From: Lepidostoma basale
Lineage: Eukaryota > Arthropoda > Insecta > Trichoptera > Lepidostomatidae
Length of the DNA stretch: 64,000 nt
Reading direction: 5' to 3'
Assembly (NCBI GenBank): GCA_022606425.2
Contig: JAHDVF020000047.1
Location: 1-64,000, forward strand
The position numbers and the translations under genes were made by a program. The notes under the pieces are model-generated. The model searched no databases. It had not been told where the DNA came from and saw only the letters and a list, made by a program, of their open reading frames with translations. Positions 63,148 to 64,000 of the stretch are shown here, piece by piece (position 1 is the first letter of the stretch; every line of letters begins with the position of its first letter).

Positions 63148-64000
63148 AACTAACTAACCATCACGCATTTCCCCGGAGGGGTAGGCAGAGAGGATGGATC
63201 GCCACACTGGCCTGTCCTGGCATACCTCTCGAGCTTCCTCTACATCCATACATCGTACCATGCACGCACGTCGATTGTTCCGACTTCGAATGTGGCCGCC
63301 TTTAGTTTAGTAATTGATTAATTTGGTCATGCCATGTTTTCCTCGGTCGTCCTCGGCTTCTTTTCCCACTCACGCTGCTTGTGTACAACTTTTTAAGCAT
63401 TCTGCTCTCATCCATTCGTTCCATATGTCCGAACCATCTCAGGGATCCTTTTTTAATTTTATTCATGATGCAGTCATCTGCCTTACATTTCTTTCTTATT
63501 TCATCTTTCGGTATTCTATCATACAACGTTTTCCCGCACATTCTTCTTAGTGATCTCATTTCTACGGCGTTTATCCTGCTTTCATCCTTCTTTTGCCAGC
63601 TCCAAGCTTCACTTCCATACATGACGGTTGGCACTACAACTCCATTGTGTACTGCCATCTTTACTTCTGTGGATATATATCTATTTGCAGTAATGACTTT
63701 GAGTGCGCCATTCATTTTATTCCCAGCACCAACCCTCCTTTCTATGTCTTTCTCCATTTTTCCGTCCCTTGTAAACATGCTTCCCAGATACGTAAATTCT
63801 GTAACTTGCTCCAATTTCTCGCCCATCGCACTTATATCACAAATCGTCATACATTCTTCTTTCTCGAAAACCATCACTTTAGATTTAGACACATTCATCA
63901 CGAAGTCACTCTTTTTGCATGCCTCATACATCCTTGACACTAAGACTTGCAAATTTTCTTTACTGTCTACAGCGTCTATGCCTTCAAGTTCTTTCATACA
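63148..64000 (-). mobile_element. Family A, longest copy, runs off the right edge
   Basis: The minus frame is open from the window end to 63302. It starts in the RT palm/thumb (MYEACKKSDFVMNVSKSKVM, FTYLGSMFTRDGKMEKDIER), then MAVHNGVVVPTVMYGSEAWS, MCGKTLYDRIPKDEIRKKCK, GSLRWFGHMERMDESRMLKK and GRPRKTWHDQINQLLN. A 5-base duplication (TTTAG twice, 63303-63312) creates a stop. The next frame continues GGHIRSRNNRRACMVRCMDV to SILSAYPSGEM. No separate 3' UTR: the stop is followed by the tail (63148-63162). Short 3' UTR with a 4-base tandem tail fits RTE-like elements. The endonuclease and YADD parts lie beyond base 64000. Subfamily 'SGEMA'. Confidence 0.92.

Overview
The window looks like gene-poor, repeat-saturated insect DNA, most probably lepidopteran. 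The inference rests on a mariner whose transposase keeps the D,D34D spacing and on many 3' ends of RTE-like non-LTR retrotransposons of the kind common in moths and butterflies (for example ORF tails ending in an 'EAYVQQW'-like motif). I found no convincing host protein gene, no tRNA or rRNA gene, no CRISPR array and no operon. Almost every coding-like stretch is the C-terminal end of a reverse-transcriptase ORF, usually cut off at its 5' side and carrying frameshifts.

Working names for the repeat families: A = RTE-like LINE whose stop codon is followed directly by TGG and a (TTAG)n tail (about 30 pieces, both strands). B = RTE-like LINE ending in a 'VIANVGGT'-like motif and an (AAG)n tail. 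C, D, E, F, G, I, L, Z = further LINE C-terminal fragments told apart by their protein motifs. J = Jockey/CR1-type LINE with a (TTTGA)n tail. K = CR1-type tail with 'AFSVAGPLAWNSL'. S = short structured element that shares only its last ~65 bases with A. SINE-T = tRNA-derived SINE. N, V, Y = foldback or MITE-like elements. U, R, X, W = unnamed dispersed repeats. H1-H8 = AT-rich foldback modules whose cores resemble hammerhead ribozymes.

Layout: 1-6.8 kb is A, J, C and E fragments, SINE-T, H5 modules and a three-unit chimeric tandem array (6145-6770). 6.8-9.6 kb is mostly single-copy sequence with scraps of LINEs. 9.6-23 kb is a dense mixture of A, B, C, F, K, L, S and H modules, with several readable nested insertions. 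A mariner with identical 31-bp terminal repeats lies at 23557-24844. 25-33 kb is A, S, SINE and foldbacks separated by AT-rich unique DNA. The longest coding unit is a nearly complete non-LTR endonuclease/reverse transcriptase (33185-36352). 36-53 kb again holds nested LINEs, foldback N elements used as insertion targets, and a Penelope-like fragment (51197-51947). 53-64 kb holds A, H5, H1, a MITE, a double foldback (59348-59890), a 101-bp minisatellite built from a LINE ORF piece (60600-61560), and an A copy running off the right edge.

The elements act as parasites of one another rather than as a pathway. Family A probably supplied the retrotransposition machinery for S, which carries A's 3' end. 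The H modules look like terminal repeats of Penelope-like elements, a group known to carry hammerhead ribozymes, and one of them sits next to a recognisable GIY-YIG tail. The most interesting signal is this recurring module: CTGANGAT-like core, perfect stem-loop, GAAA, and a short self-complementary stem before C. It occurs in at least seven unrelated sequence contexts. Boundaries given for degraded repeats are accurate to roughly 10-30 bases unless a target-site duplication is quoted.
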